Shown here: positions 20,720 to 29,791 of the stretch, piece by piece
Numbering within the stretch: position 1 is the stretch's first letter
Layout: every line of letters begins with the position of its first letter
Assembly: GCF_000373645.1 (NCBI RefSeq)
Contig: NZ_KB892003.1
Coordinates: 1 to 64,000, forward strand
Reading direction: 5' to 3'
Length of the DNA stretch: 64,000 bases
DNA from: Streptomyces sp. ATexAB-D23
GTDB taxonomy: Bacteria > Actinomycetota > Actinomycetes > Streptomycetales > Streptomycetaceae
Made by a program: the position numbers and the translations under genes
Notes under the pieces: model-generated
What the model saw: the letters and a program-made list of their open reading frames with translations, nothing else
The model's database searches: none
What the model was told of the DNA's origin: nothing

Positions 20720-22219
20720 ATGACCGGTGTACGCAGCAGCACAGTCGACGGAGTCGTGACCCGCAGCGCACGGCGCACCCCCGAGCGCACCGCCCTGCGG
20801 TACGCCGGACGGACCTGGACCTACCGCGAGCTCGACGAGGCCGTCGCCACCGCGGCCGCCGCCCTGACCGAGGGGCACGGGCTGCGCCCGGGTGACCGGG
20901 TCGCCTCCTACGCCCACAACTCCGACGTGTACCTGATCGCCTTCCTCGCCTGCGCGCGGGCCGGGCTCGTCCACGTGCCGGTCAACCAGAACCTCACCGG
21001 CGACGACCTGGCGTACATCCTCGGCCAGTCCGGCAGCTCCCTGGTCCTCACCGACCCGGACCTGGCCGCCCGGGTCCCCGACGGGTTCGCCGTGCGGCCG
21101 CTGCGCGACGACGAGGGCTCGCTGCTGGCCGAACTCGGCACCCCGCGCCCCTTCGTCTCCACGCACGAGCCGGCCGCGGACGACCTGGTCCAGCTGCTGT
21201 ACACCTCGGGGACCACCGCGCTCCCCAAGGGCGCGATGATGACGCACGGCGCCCTCGTCCACGAGTACGTCAGCGCCGTCACCGCTCTCGACCTGCGGGC
21301 CGGCGACCGGCCCGTGCACGCGCTGCCGCTCTACCACTCGGCGCAGATGCACGTCTTCCTGCTGCCGTATCTGGCGGTGGGCGCCGAGAACACGGTCCTC
21401 GACGCGCCGGACGCGGGCCGCGTCTTCGATCTGGTGGAGTCCGGGCAGGCCGACAGCCTCTTCGCCCCGCCCACCGTGTGGATCGCCCTGGCCAACCACC
21501 CCGAGTTCACCGCCCGCGACCTCGGTGGCCTGCGCAAGGCGTACTACGGGGCGTCGATCATGCCCGTTCCCGTCCTGGAGCGGCTGCGCGAGCGGCTGCC
21601 GGACCTCGCCTTCTACAACTGCTTCGGCCAGAGCGAGATCGGCCCGCTGGCCCTCGTCCTCGGACCGGACGAGCACGAGGGCCGGATGGACTCCTGCGGC
21701 CGGCCCGTCCTCTTCGTCGAGGCCAAGGTGGTCGACGAGGACGGCAAGGACGTCCCCGACGGCACCGCAGGCGAGGTGGTCTACCGCTCGCCCCAGCTGT
21801 GCGGCGGCTACTGGGACAAGCCCGAGGAGAGCGCCGAGGCGTTCCGCGACGGCTGGTTCCACTCCGGCGACCTGGCCGTCCGGGACGCGGAGGGCTACTT
21901 CACCGTGGTCGACCGGGTGAAGGACGTCATCAACTCCGGCGGCGTCCTCGTCGCCTCCCGGCAGGTCGAGGACGCCCTCTACACCCACCCCGCCGTCGCC
22001 GAGACAGCCGTCGTCGGGCTGCCCGACGAGCGCTGGATCGAGGCGGTCACCGCCGTCGTCGTCCTGCGTGAGGCGGCGACCGAGGACGAGCTGATCGCAC
22101 ACGCCCGCGAGCGGCTCGCCCACTTCAAGGCCCCGAAGCGGATCCTGTTCGTGGACGGCCTCCCGCGCAACGCCAGCGGCAAGATCCTCAAGAGGGAGCT
22201 GCGCGACCGCTTCGCCTGA
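20720..22219 (+). CDS. Acyl-CoA synthetase (AMP-forming), long-chain type
   Basis: A 499-residue member of the same superfamily as its upstream neighbour but of a different subgroup. It has LLYTSGTTALPKGAMMTH near residue 160, YNCFGQSEIGPLA near 300, the hinge VVDRVKDVINSGG and the C-terminal NASGKILKRELR with catalytic Lys. It lies 77 bases downstream of the previous synthetase; the two are not obviously recent duplicates. Likely part of a fatty or aryl acid activation set with the gene before it. Confidence 0.9.
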   Translation: MTGVRSSTVDGVVTRSARRTPERTALRYAGRTWTYRELDEAVATAAAALTEGHGLRPGDRVASYAHNSDVYLIAFLACARAGLVHVPVNQNLTGDDLAYILGQSGSSLVLTDPDLAARVPDGFAVRPLRDDEGSLLAELGTPRPFVSTHEPAADDLVQLLYTSGTTALPKGAMMTHGALVHEYVSAVTALDLRAGDRPVHALPLYHSAQMHVFLLPYLAVGAENTVLDAPDAGRVFDLVESGQADSLFAPPTVWIALANHPEFTARDLGGLRKAYYGASIMPVPVLERLRERLPDLAFYNCFGQSEIGPLALVLGPDEHEGRMDSCGRPVLFVEAKVVDEDGKDVPDGTAGEVVYRSPQLCGGYWDKPEESAEAFRDGWFHSGDLAVRDAEGYFTVVDRVKDVINSGGVLVASRQVEDALYTHPAVAETAVVGLPDERWIEAVTAVVVLREAATEDELIAHARERLAHFKAPKRILFVDGLPRNASGKILKRELRDRFA

Positions 22220-22240
22220 CGGCCCCGGGCCCCCACGCGG

Positions 22241-23032
22241 CTACCCGCGGACGAGGCCGACCCCGACGTGGAAGCTGTCGCTGAACTCCCGGCGCTCCGG
22301 GGCGGGCGTGCCCCGGTGCCACTGCGGGGCGGTCACCAGACCCGGTTCGACCAGGTCGAGCCCCTCGAAGAACCGGGCGACCTCCACGCGCGTACGGGGG
22401 CGCAGGGTGATCCCGCTGGAGGTGTAGCGGTCGGTCTTGTCCTCGTCGGCGGTGAGGAATTCCCTGGTGAAGTGGGAGAGCACCAGGCAGCTGCCGGCCG
22501 GCAGCGCGTCCAGCAGGGCGCGCGTGACGCCGTACGGGTCGTCCTCGTCGGGGACGAAGTGCATGAGGGCGATGAGGGACAGCGCCACCGGCCGTTCGAA
22601 GTCCAGCACGGTACGGGCGTGTTCGAGGATCCTCCCCGGCTCGCGCACATCGGCTTCCACGTAGTCGGTGGCCCCTTCCGGGGTGCTGACGAGCAGCGCC
22701 TCGGCATGCCGCAGGACGATCGGGTCGTTGTCCGTGTAGACGACCCGGGCCGCCGGGTTGACCTGCTGGACGATCTGGTGGAGGTTCGGCTGCGTCGGGA
22801 TGCCGGTGCCGATGTCGAGGAACTGGTCGATGCCCGAGCGCACCGCCCAGTCGGCCGCCCGCTGCATGAACGCCCGGTTCTGTGCGACACCGGCCTTCGC
22901 CACGGGCGGCATCTGCTCGCCCAGTTGCTGATCGACGGGGTAGTGGTCCTTGCCGCCCAGGAGGTAGTCGTAGACGCGGGCCGGGTGCGGCCTGCTGGTG
23001 TCGACCGGGGTGTTGGCCGGGCCTGGCGTCAT
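22241..23032 (-). CDS. SAM-dependent methyltransferase, DUF574 family
   Basis: A 263-residue protein of the actinobacterial DUF574 (Methyltransf_19) family. The ATG at 23032 has GGAG six bases upstream. The N-terminus shows the family mark HPARVYDYLLGGKDHYPVD; the SAM-binding region is FLDIGTGIPTQPN near residue 78 followed by VVYTDNDPIVLRHAEALL; then ALMHFVPDEDDPYG. Streptomyces genomes carry many paralogs, most of unknown substrate. It faces the acyl-CoA synthetase gene and is followed by no obvious partner. Confidence 0.92.
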   Translation of the reverse strand: MTPGPANTPVDTSRPHPARVYDYLLGGKDHYPVDQQLGEQMPPVAKAGVAQNRAFMQRAADWAVRSGIDQFLDIGTGIPTQPNLHQIVQQVNPAARVVYTDNDPIVLRHAEALLVSTPEGATDYVEADVREPGRILEHARTVLDFERPVALSLIALMHFVPDEDDPYGVTRALLDALPAGSCLVLSHFTREFLTADEDKTDRYTSSGITLRPRTRVEVARFFEGLDLVEPGLVTAPQWHRGTPAPERREFSDSFHVGVGLVRG

Positions 23033-23203
23033 GGGGAGCTCCAGAGTCTTCTGCGGGGAGAACACGCACTGCGAGCGCGCGGGCCGCACGCACCTCCCCT
23101 GCGGACAGCAACGGCCACTTGGCCTCATCCTGCCACAGCAACCCATGGGCCCATCAGGGGAGTTGTCCCCGCACCGCCGGGGGAGGGCGGGGGAGCGGGG
23201 CGG

Positions 23204-24499
23204 TCAGCCTCCCGGCCGTTCCCGCTCGTCCACGATCCGGCGGAACTTGCCGACCGACCTCTCCAGCGTCTCCGGGTCGAGGATCTCGACGCCGACCGAC
23301 ACCCCGATCCCGTCCTTGACCGCCGCCGCGACGGCGGCCGCGGCTTCCGCCCGCTGCCGAGGTGTCGCCTCCGGCCGGGCCTCCGCACGCACCGTCAGCA
23401 CATCGAGCCTGCCCTCACGGGTCAGCCGCAGCTGGAAGTGCGGCGACACCCCGGGCGTGCGCAGCACGATCTCCTCGATCTGGGTGGGGAAGAGGTTGAC
23501 CCCGCGCAGGATCACCAGGTCGTCGCTGCGGCCGGTGACCTTCTCCATGCGCCGGAACACCCGGGCCGTGCCCGGCAGCAGCCGGGTCAGGTCGCGTGTC
23601 CGGTACCGGACCACCGGCATGGCCTCCTTCGTGAGCGAGGTGAACACCAGCTCCCCCTTCTCACCGTCGGGCAGCACCTCCCCGGTGAACGGGTCGACCA
23701 CCTCCGGATAGAAGTGGTCCTCCCAGATGTGCAGCCCGTCCTTCGTCTCCACGCACTCCTGCGCCACCCCGGGACCCATCACCTCCGAGAGCCCGTAGAT
23801 GTCGACCGCGTCGATCGCGAACCGCTCCTCGATCTCGCGCCGCATCTCCCGCGTCCACGGCTCGGCCCCGAAGATCCCCGCCTTCAGCGAGGTCGACCGG
23901 GGATCGACACCCTGCCGCTCGAACTCGTCGAGGATGGTCAGCATGTACGAGGGTGTCACCATGATGATGTCGGGCCTGAAGTCCTGGATCAGCTGGACCT
24001 GACGGGATGTCATGCCACCGGACGCGGGAATCACCGTGCAGCCGAGCCGCTCCGCCCCGTAGTGGGCCCCGAGCCCGCCGGTGAACAGCCCGTAGCCGTA
24101 GGCCACATGGACCTTGTGCCCGGGGCGCCCGCCCGCCGCCCGGATGGAGCGGGCCACCACGTCCGCCCAGGTGTCCAGGTCCTTCGCCGTGTAGCCGACG
24201 ACCGTCGGGCGGCCCGTCGTCCCGCTGGAGGCGTGGACGCGGCGCACCCGGTCCTCGGGCACCGCGAACATCCCGAACGGATAGTTGTCCCGCAGGTCGG
24301 CCTTGGTGGTGAACGGGAAGCGGGCCAGATCGGCGAGCGAGCGGCAGTCCTCCGGCCGGAGCCCCGCCCGGTCGAACGCCGCCCGGTAGTGGCCGACGTT
24401 CTCGTACGCGTGCCGCAGCGTGGCCCGCAGCCGTTCCAGCTGAAGCTCCTCCAGCCCGGCGCGGCTCATCCGTTCCGCCGCGTCCAGCAGAGCCGTCAT
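23204..24499 (-). CDS. paaK: Phenylacetate-CoA ligase
   Basis: A 431-residue AMP-forming ligase that activates phenylacetate to phenylacetyl-CoA, the first step of aerobic phenylacetate breakdown. Motifs: FPFTTKADLRDNYPFGMFAVP, SSGTTGRPTVVGYT near residue 95, DIYGLSEVMGPGVA near 235, and RSDDLVILRGVNLFPTQIEE near 310, all diagnostic for PaaK. The ATG at 24499 follows GGGAGGT. A perfect 7-4-7 palindrome lies 34 bases upstream and may be its operator. No other paa genes lie in the window, so it may serve alone or with a distant paa cluster. Confidence 0.94.
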   Translation of the reverse strand: MTALLDAAERMSRAGLEELQLERLRATLRHAYENVGHYRAAFDRAGLRPEDCRSLADLARFPFTTKADLRDNYPFGMFAVPEDRVRRVHASSGTTGRPTVVGYTAKDLDTWADVVARSIRAAGGRPGHKVHVAYGYGLFTGGLGAHYGAERLGCTVIPASGGMTSRQVQLIQDFRPDIIMVTPSYMLTILDEFERQGVDPRSTSLKAGIFGAEPWTREMRREIEERFAIDAVDIYGLSEVMGPGVAQECVETKDGLHIWEDHFYPEVVDPFTGEVLPDGEKGELVFTSLTKEAMPVVRYRTRDLTRLLPGTARVFRRMEKVTGRSDDLVILRGVNLFPTQIEEIVLRTPGVSPHFQLRLTREGRLDVLTVRAEARPEATPRQRAEAAAAVAAAVKDGIGVSVGVEILDPETLERSVGKFRRIVDERERPGG

Positions 24500-24533
24500 G
24501 CGGACCTCCCTCGTTCCGTGCGCACCGTGCGGA

Positions 24534-24551
24534 CGACCGATCATTCGGTCG
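24534..24551. promoter_or_regulatory. Palindromic TetR-type operator upstream of paaK
   Basis: CGACCGATCATTCGGTCG is a perfect inverted repeat (7-4-7) 34 bases upstream of the paaK start. Size and base content are typical of TetR-family sites, and the PaaR-type regulators of phenylacetate genes are TetR proteins. No regulator gene is adjacent. Confidence 0.6.
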
Positions 24552-24682
24552 ACTCCTCCGGGAGCAGTAATTCAGGATCTTCCACCGCCTGGCAAGAGGG
24601 GTGACGCATCTCGTCCGCCCACCCGGATACGCCCGTACCGAACACGGCTGCGTCACCCGGACGGCCCTGTTTGGATGGGCCC

Positions 24683-26202
24683 ATGCCGACCTTCCACACG
24701 TACGACGGAACCGAGCTGGCCTACCACCTCATGGGCGAGGGCGCCCCGCTGGTCTGCCTGCCCGGCGGTGCCATGCGGGCGAGCGCCTACCTCGGAAGTC
24801 TCGGCGGGCTCGCCGCCCGGCGGCAGCTGGTCCTCCTGGACCTGCGGGGCACCGGGGACTCCGCCGCGCCCGAGGACCCGGCCACCTACCGCTGCGACCG
24901 GCTCGTCGCGGACGTCAAGCGCTGCGCGTCCACCTCGGCCTGGAACGTGTCGATCTGCTCGCCCACTCCGCGGCCGGCGACCTCGCCGCGCTCTACGCCG
25001 CCCGGCACCCGGACCGGCTGCGCAGCCTCGTCCTCATCACCCCCACCACGCGCGCCGCCGGCCTCCCCCTCGCCGGGCGCGAGGCCCGCGAGGTGGCCGC
25101 GCTGCGCAGCGCGCAGCCCTGGTACGCGGAGGCGCGCGCGGCCCTGGAGGAGATCTGGGCGGGGCGGCTGACGGACGAACTGCGCGCCGGGGCCCGGCCG
25201 TTCATGTACGGGCGCTGGGACGCGGCGGCGCGGGAACACGCCGCCGCTTCGCCCGCGCAGATCAACGCCGAGGCGGCCGTGCGCTATGCGGGCGAAGGCG
25301 CCTTCGACCCGGCCGCGACCGTCCCCGTCCTGCGCGAGCTGGCGGCACCCGTCCTCGTCCTGGCCGGGGAGTACGACCACCTCACCCCGCCCGACCGGGC
25401 CGCCGAACTGGCCGCGCTCTTCCCGCACGCGGAGTTCGCCGTGCAGCGCGGCGCCGCGCACTTCCCGTGGATCGACGACGCGGGGGCGTTCGTCCGTACG
25501 GTCACGGCGTTCCTGGACCCCGAGGTCCACAGCGTGCGGGCCGGCGGGGTCCGTCTCGCCTACCGGGTCTGGGGCGACCCGGCGGCCCCGCCCGTCGTCC
25601 TCGTCCACGGCAGGTGCGGCGACAGCACCACCTGGAGGGACATCGGCCCCCGGCTGGCCGCCACCCACCGGGTGTACGCCTTCGACCTCCGCGGCCACGG
25701 GCTCAGCGACTGGCCCGGCCGCTACTCCTTCGAGCTGTTCCGCGACGACCTGCACGGCTTCCTGGAGGCCCGCAACCTCGCTGGTGCCACCGTCGTCGGA
25801 CACTCCATGGGCGGTGCGGCCGCCTACCTCCTCGCCGAGCGGCAGCCCGGACTGATCGGCCGCCTGGTCATCGAGGAGGCGCCGCCGCCCCTCCCGCTCG
25901 ACCCGCCGCGCCCGGTGCCCGAACGGCCCGGCGGGGAGCTGGACTTCGACTGGCCGATCGTGCCGTCCACCGACGCCCAGCTGAACGAACCCGACCCGGC
26001 GGGCCGCGAACTCCTCGGCGCCATCACCGCCCCCACCCTCGTCATCGGCGGCGGCCCGAGCAGCCGGATCGCGCAGGAGGACCTGGCCTGGATGGCCCGC
26101 CGGATCCCCGGCGCCGAACTCGTCACCATCGACGCGGGCCATCTCGTACACACCGAACGACCGGAGGAATTCCTCGCGGCCCTCCGGTCGTTCGGTGTGT
26201 GA
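24683..26202 (+). pseudogene. Tandem alpha/beta hydrolase with one-base frameshift
   Basis: Two alpha/beta hydrolase domains are encoded in one gene, about 506 residues if whole. Domain one starts at ATG 24683 (PTFHTYDGTELAYHLMGEG, DLRGTGDSAAPED), but after codon 24914-24916 the frame is lost. The continuation (ALRVHLGLERVDLLAHSAAGDLAAL, nucleophile Ser in HSAAG) runs in the other frame to the stop at 26202. Inserting one base after 24916 restores a full domain. Domain two (from about 25530) has GHSMGG as nucleophile elbow and GHLVHTE as catalytic His. G/C bias switches frame at the same point. It is either a real mutation or a sequencing error. A perfect 20-bp hairpin overlaps the 3' end. 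Confidence 0.85.
26148..26200. terminator. Perfect 20-bp hairpin overlapping the end of a coding region
   Basis: Arms 26148-26167 and 26181-26200 are perfectly complementary around a 13-base loop. The right arm ends at the first base of the hydrolase stop codon, so the terminator is built into the coding sequence. It lies between convergent genes and could also stop transcription of the FAD hydroxylase from the other side. Confidence 0.8.
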
Positions 26203-26239
26203 ACCGGTCCGGTGTCTGAATCAATGGGCCGGCGCCGCC

Positions 26240-27874
26240 TCAGTCCCGGTGCAGCAGCGTCGCCAGGACCTCGTGCAGCGTCGCCCCGGCGTCCTCGACT
26301 CCCGTCTCGGCGCGCCAGGCGACGAAGCCGTCGGGGCGCACCAGGACCGCGCCGTCCGGCTGCGTCCCGTGCGCCTCGGCCCAGTCCACTCCGTCCTCGG
26401 GCTCCAGGTCCCCGCCAGGACCGGTCCCGATGCCGAACGCGGCCAGCCGCACCCCGAGCCGGTCACCGACCCGGGCCGCGGCCCGCCGCCACACCGTGTC
26501 CGCGCCATCGGTGAGCAGCACGAAGGAGCGCTCGTACAGATCGAGGGTCGAGATCCGCTCGCCGGCCCGCCGCACCCACAGGTGCGGCGCCCTGCTGCCC
26601 GGGTCGCCCGCCAGTCGCATCCCCTCGGGGACGACCGGCTGCTCGGGGGAGACGCCCAGGACCGCGCCCCGCACATAGCGGTAGCCCAGCGCCACGTTCA
26701 GCATCCCGCCCCGCTTGCCGCCGCCCACCGACGGCGGCGGCGCGTAGCCGGGGTGGCTGTGCTCCTCCGACCGGGCCGACGCGCGCGCACTGGTCGCCCG
26801 CGCCACCGGCAGCCGCTCCTCCCCGTACGTCTCCAGCAGCCCCCGCCCCGCCTCGCCACGCAGTACGGCGGCCAGCTTCCACGCCAGGTTGTGCGCGTCC
26901 TGGATGCCGGTGTTGGAGCCGAACGCGCCGGTGGGCGACATCTCGTGCGCCGAGTCACCGGCCAGGAACACCCGGCCCCGTGAATACCGCTCGGCCACCC
27001 GCTCCGCAGCGTGCCACGGAGCCTTGCCGGTGATCTCCACATCGATGTCCTGGGCGCCCACCGCCGTACGGATGTGGCGGACGCACCGCTCGTCCGTGAA
27101 GTCCTCCAGCGTCTCGCCGCGGCCGGGCTGCCACGGGGCGTGGAACACCCACTCCCGCTCGTTGTCCACCGGCAGCAGCGCCCCCTCCGCCTCCGGGTTG
27201 GTCAGGTAGCAGACGATGAAGCGCCGGTCGCCCAGCACCTCGGCCAGAGCGCGCGAACGGAAGGTGACGCTCACGTTGTGGAACAGGTCGCCGGCCCCCG
27301 AACGGCCGATGCGCAACTGCTCACGGACCGGGCTGCGCGGCCCGTCCGCCGCGATCAGGTAGTCCGCCCGCACCGTCGTGTGCTCGCCCGTCGCGCGGTT
27401 CTTCAACGTCGCCGACACACCCGAGGCGTCCGGGTCGAACGACATCATCTCGGTGGAGAACCGCAGGTCACCGCCCTGCTCCCGGGCCCGCTCCAGCAGG
27501 ACGGGCTCCAGGTCGTTCTGACTGCACAGACACCAGCCCGTCGGGCTGAAACGCGCCAGCGTCCCGCCCGGGTCGATCTGCTTGAACAGCCACTCCTGAT
27601 CGTCCCCGGTCAGCGAGCCGGCCTGGAGAATCCCGTGGTTCTCCGCCAGCACCGAAGCCGCCGCCCGGATCCCCGGCTCCACACCCGCCCTGCGGAACAC
27701 CTCCATCGTGCGGACGTTGTTGCCACGGCCGCGCGGATGGGTCGAGGTGGCGGCGTGCTTCTCGACCAGCAGGTGCTCGACGCCGAGCCGACCGAGGAAA
27801 AGGGACGCGGACAGGCCCACCAGCGAGCCGCCCACGATGAGGACCGGTACATGGAGGTCGACGTTCTCGTTCAT
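26240..27874 (-). CDS. whiEVIII: Spore-pigment FAD-dependent polyketide hydroxylase
   Basis: A 544-residue flavoprotein hydroxylase of the aromatic polyketide type (RdmE/PgaE-like). It has the FAD motif VLIVGGSLVGLSASLFLGRLG at the N-terminus, an internal ADGPRSPVRE motif near residue 180, and the second FAD motif RVFLAGDSAHEMSP near 290. It is divergent from the whiE I-VII operon, the same arrangement as whiE ORFVIII of S. coelicolor, where it is thought to oxygenate the polyketide in a late step of grey spore pigment formation. Its own promoter must lie in the 284-base divergent region. Confidence 0.9.
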   Translation of the reverse strand: MNENVDLHVPVLIVGGSLVGLSASLFLGRLGVEHLLVEKHAATSTHPRGRGNNVRTMEVFRRAGVEPGIRAAASVLAENHGILQAGSLTGDDQEWLFKQIDPGGTLARFSPTGWCLCSQNDLEPVLLERAREQGGDLRFSTEMMSFDPDASGVSATLKNRATGEHTTVRADYLIAADGPRSPVREQLRIGRSGAGDLFHNVSVTFRSRALAEVLGDRRFIVCYLTNPEAEGALLPVDNEREWVFHAPWQPGRGETLEDFTDERCVRHIRTAVGAQDIDVEITGKAPWHAAERVAERYSRGRVFLAGDSAHEMSPTGAFGSNTGIQDAHNLAWKLAAVLRGEAGRGLLETYGEERLPVARATSARASARSEEHSHPGYAPPPSVGGGKRGGMLNVALGYRYVRGAVLGVSPEQPVVPEGMRLAGDPGSRAPHLWVRRAGERISTLDLYERSFVLLTDGADTVWRRAAARVGDRLGVRLAAFGIGTGPGGDLEPEDGVDWAEAHGTQPDGAVLVRPDGFVAWRAETGVEDAGATLHEVLATLLHRD

Positions 27875-27960
27875 CAGTTGCTCCAGCTCCGACGCCGTAC
27901 AGATGCACTGTCCATGCCCGGGTCCGGGCCGTGTCGGAGCGCTTGGGGCGCCTGCTCACC

Positions 27961-27971
27961 TGAACGGTTCA
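27961..27971. promoter_or_regulatory. Palindrome in the divergent whiE promoter region
   Basis: TGAACGGTTCA is a perfect 5-1-5 inverted repeat within the 284-base gap 27875-28158. It lies 86 bases upstream of the hydroxylase start and 187 bases upstream of whiE-I. In S. coelicolor this region carries two divergent developmental promoters, the one for ORFVIII depending on sigma F. I could not identify sigma factor boxes with confidence here. Confidence 0.4.
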
Positions 27972-28158
27972 TAAATCTCGCGTCAGGCGGACCAGCGTTT
28001 CACGATCGGTCACGGAGACGACGCCCTCGCATCGGGCGGGCCGTGCGCGATCGCCGGGAGACTCCCCGTTCCGATTCCCCTCGGCAGCCGCCGGCTCCCC
28101 ACCGGTCCGGCCCGCTCTCCCCGCGTCAGTGCCATTCAGCGTCGAAGGAGCTCGCAAG

Positions 28159-29280
28159 ATGACCACCACACTCTCGGAACGGATCTCCCAGTCCGCCTTC
28201 GACGGATCCAGGCTGCGCGTCGTGCTGCTGCTGGACCTGCACGACGGCGCCCAGACGCAGTTCCTGGAGGCGTACGAGCACATGCGCAACCAGGTCGCCT
28301 CCATCCCCGGACACATCAGCGACCAGCTGTGCCAGTCCATCGAGAACCCCTCGCAGTGGCTGATCACCAGCGAGTGGGAGAGCGCGCCGCCCTTCCTGGC
28401 CTGGGTCAACAGCGAGGAGCACGTCGCCACCGTCCAGCCCCTGCACAGCTGCGTGCGCGACACCCGTTCGCTGCGCTTCAGCGTCCTGCGCGAGACCGGC
28501 AAGGGCTTCGAGACCGTGCCCGACCCGCTCAAGGGCGGCCTCCAGACCTCACCGCGCCTCGGCGACGGCGTCGTACGCCACGCCCTCACCTTCACCGTCA
28601 AGCCCGGCACCGAGGACATCGTCGCCGGGCTCCTGGCCGACTACGAGTCGCCCCGCTCGCGCGTCGACGACCACACCCGGCTGCGCCGCACCTCGCTGTT
28701 CATGCACGGCAACAGGGTGGTGCGCGCAGTCGAGGTCGAGGGCGACCTCATGGCCGCGCTGCGCCACGTCTCGCGCCAGCCCGAGATCCGCGCCGTCGAG
28801 GAGGCCATCAACCCCTACCTCGAACAGGACCGGGACCTCGCCGACCCCGACTCCGCCCGGATGTTCTTCACCCGCGCGGCCCTGCCCACCGTCCACCACG
28901 TCTCGGCCGGCCGCCACGCCCCCGAGGAACTGCGCCGGCACGCCGTGTTCTACCAGGCCAAGGAGGGCTGCGGGATGGCCCTGGCCCGGCTGCTGGCCGG
29001 TCACGACGAGGAGGCCGCCGACGACTCGGCCAGCCCCATCGACAGCAGCACCATCTTCCAGCGCGACGACGTCGTGGTCCGCCTCCTGGAGGCGAGCGGC
29101 CCGCTCGACGCGCAGCCCGCCCAGGCGCTCGGCATCCACGGACCCGACAAGGCGGCCAGGCTGGCCCGCCTCCTGGACGGGGACGCGAACGTCGTGCCGG
29201 CCACCGACCAGGACGCCGCACGCTTCCTCGCCCGGTCCGAGATGCGGCTGATCACCGACCGGCGGGCCGCGGATTCCTGA
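28159..29280 (+). CDS. whiEI: Spore-pigment WhiE-I protein
   Basis: A 373-residue protein with AAGGAG eight bases upstream. It shows two or three repeats of a ferredoxin-like, antibiotic-monooxygenase/SchA-CurD type fold: an N-terminal segment [25 protein letters not shown] with [22 protein letters not shown], then a second related region ([24 protein letters not shown]). The first gene of spore-pigment clusters is of this kind (whiE ORFI, curD, schA). Its function in pigment formation is not firmly known; members are needed for normal pigment. It opens the operon. Confidence 0.9.
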   Translation: MTTTLSERISQSAFDGSRLRVVLLLDLHDGAQTQFLEAYEHMRNQVASIPGHISDQLCQSIENPSQWLITSEWESAPPFLAWVNSEEHVATVQPLHSCVRDTRSLRFSVLRETGKGFETVPDPLKGGLQTSPRLGDGVVRHALTFTVKPGTEDIVAGLLADYESPRSRVDDHTRLRRTSLFMHGNRVVRAVEVEGDLMAALRHVSRQPEIRAVEEAINPYLEQDRDLADPDSARMFFTRAALPTVHHVSAGRHAPEELRRHAVFYQAKEGCGMALARLLAGHDEEAADDSASPIDSSTIFQRDDVVVRLLEASGPLDAQPAQALGIHGPDKAARLARLLDGDANVVPATDQDAARFLARSEMRLITDRRAADS

Positions 29281-29356
29281 CCCGCGCACCGGGACCCGGG
29301 GGGCTCTCGCTCGACCCGTCACCACAACGCGCCCAGCGCCCAGGAGGAAACCAGTC

Positions 29357-29791
29357 ATGACCACGCACCGGCCACGCATCGTGGACCTCAGTGAGACCCA
29401 GCCCAACCGCAGGCGCGGAGGCGACCTGCGCGCCCTGCTCACCCCGACCGCGGTGGGCGCCACCAGCGGCTTCATGGGCCTGGCCATCGTCGAGCCCGGC
29501 GACCGCATCGGCGAGCACTACCACCCGTACTCGGAGGAGTTCGTCTACGTCGTGCAGGGGCTCCTGGAGGTCGACCTGGACGGTGAGACGCACGCGATGC
29601 GCCCCGACCAGGGGCTGCTGATCCCGCCGCACGTGCGCCACCGCTTCCGCAACGTCGGCGACACCGAGGCGCGCATGGTCTTCCACCTCGGCCCGCTCGC
29701 CCCCCGCCCGGAACTCGGCCACGTCGACACCGAGGTGACCGAGACCGCCGAGCGCGGCGCCCCGCCAGAACGAACCGAGGCCGCCTCATGA
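29357..29791 (+). CDS. whiEII: Spore-pigment cupin protein WhiE-II
   Basis: A 144-residue single-domain cupin with GGAGG upstream of the ATG. The two cupin motifs are visible: [17 protein letters not shown] near residue 52 with its His and Glu metal ligands, and [13 protein letters not shown] near 92 with the last His. Such proteins act as cyclases or oxygenases in aromatic polyketide assembly; the ORFII products of spore-pigment clusters are of this type. The stop overlaps the ketosynthase start by ATGA, giving translational coupling. Confidence 0.92.
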   Translation: MTTHRPRIVDLSETQPNRRRGGDLRALLTPTAVGATSGFMGLAIVEPGDRIGEHYHPYSEEFVYVVQGLLEVDLDGETHAMRPDQGLLIPPHVRHRFRNVGDTEARMVFHLGPLAPRPELGHVDTEVTETAERGAPPERTEAAS

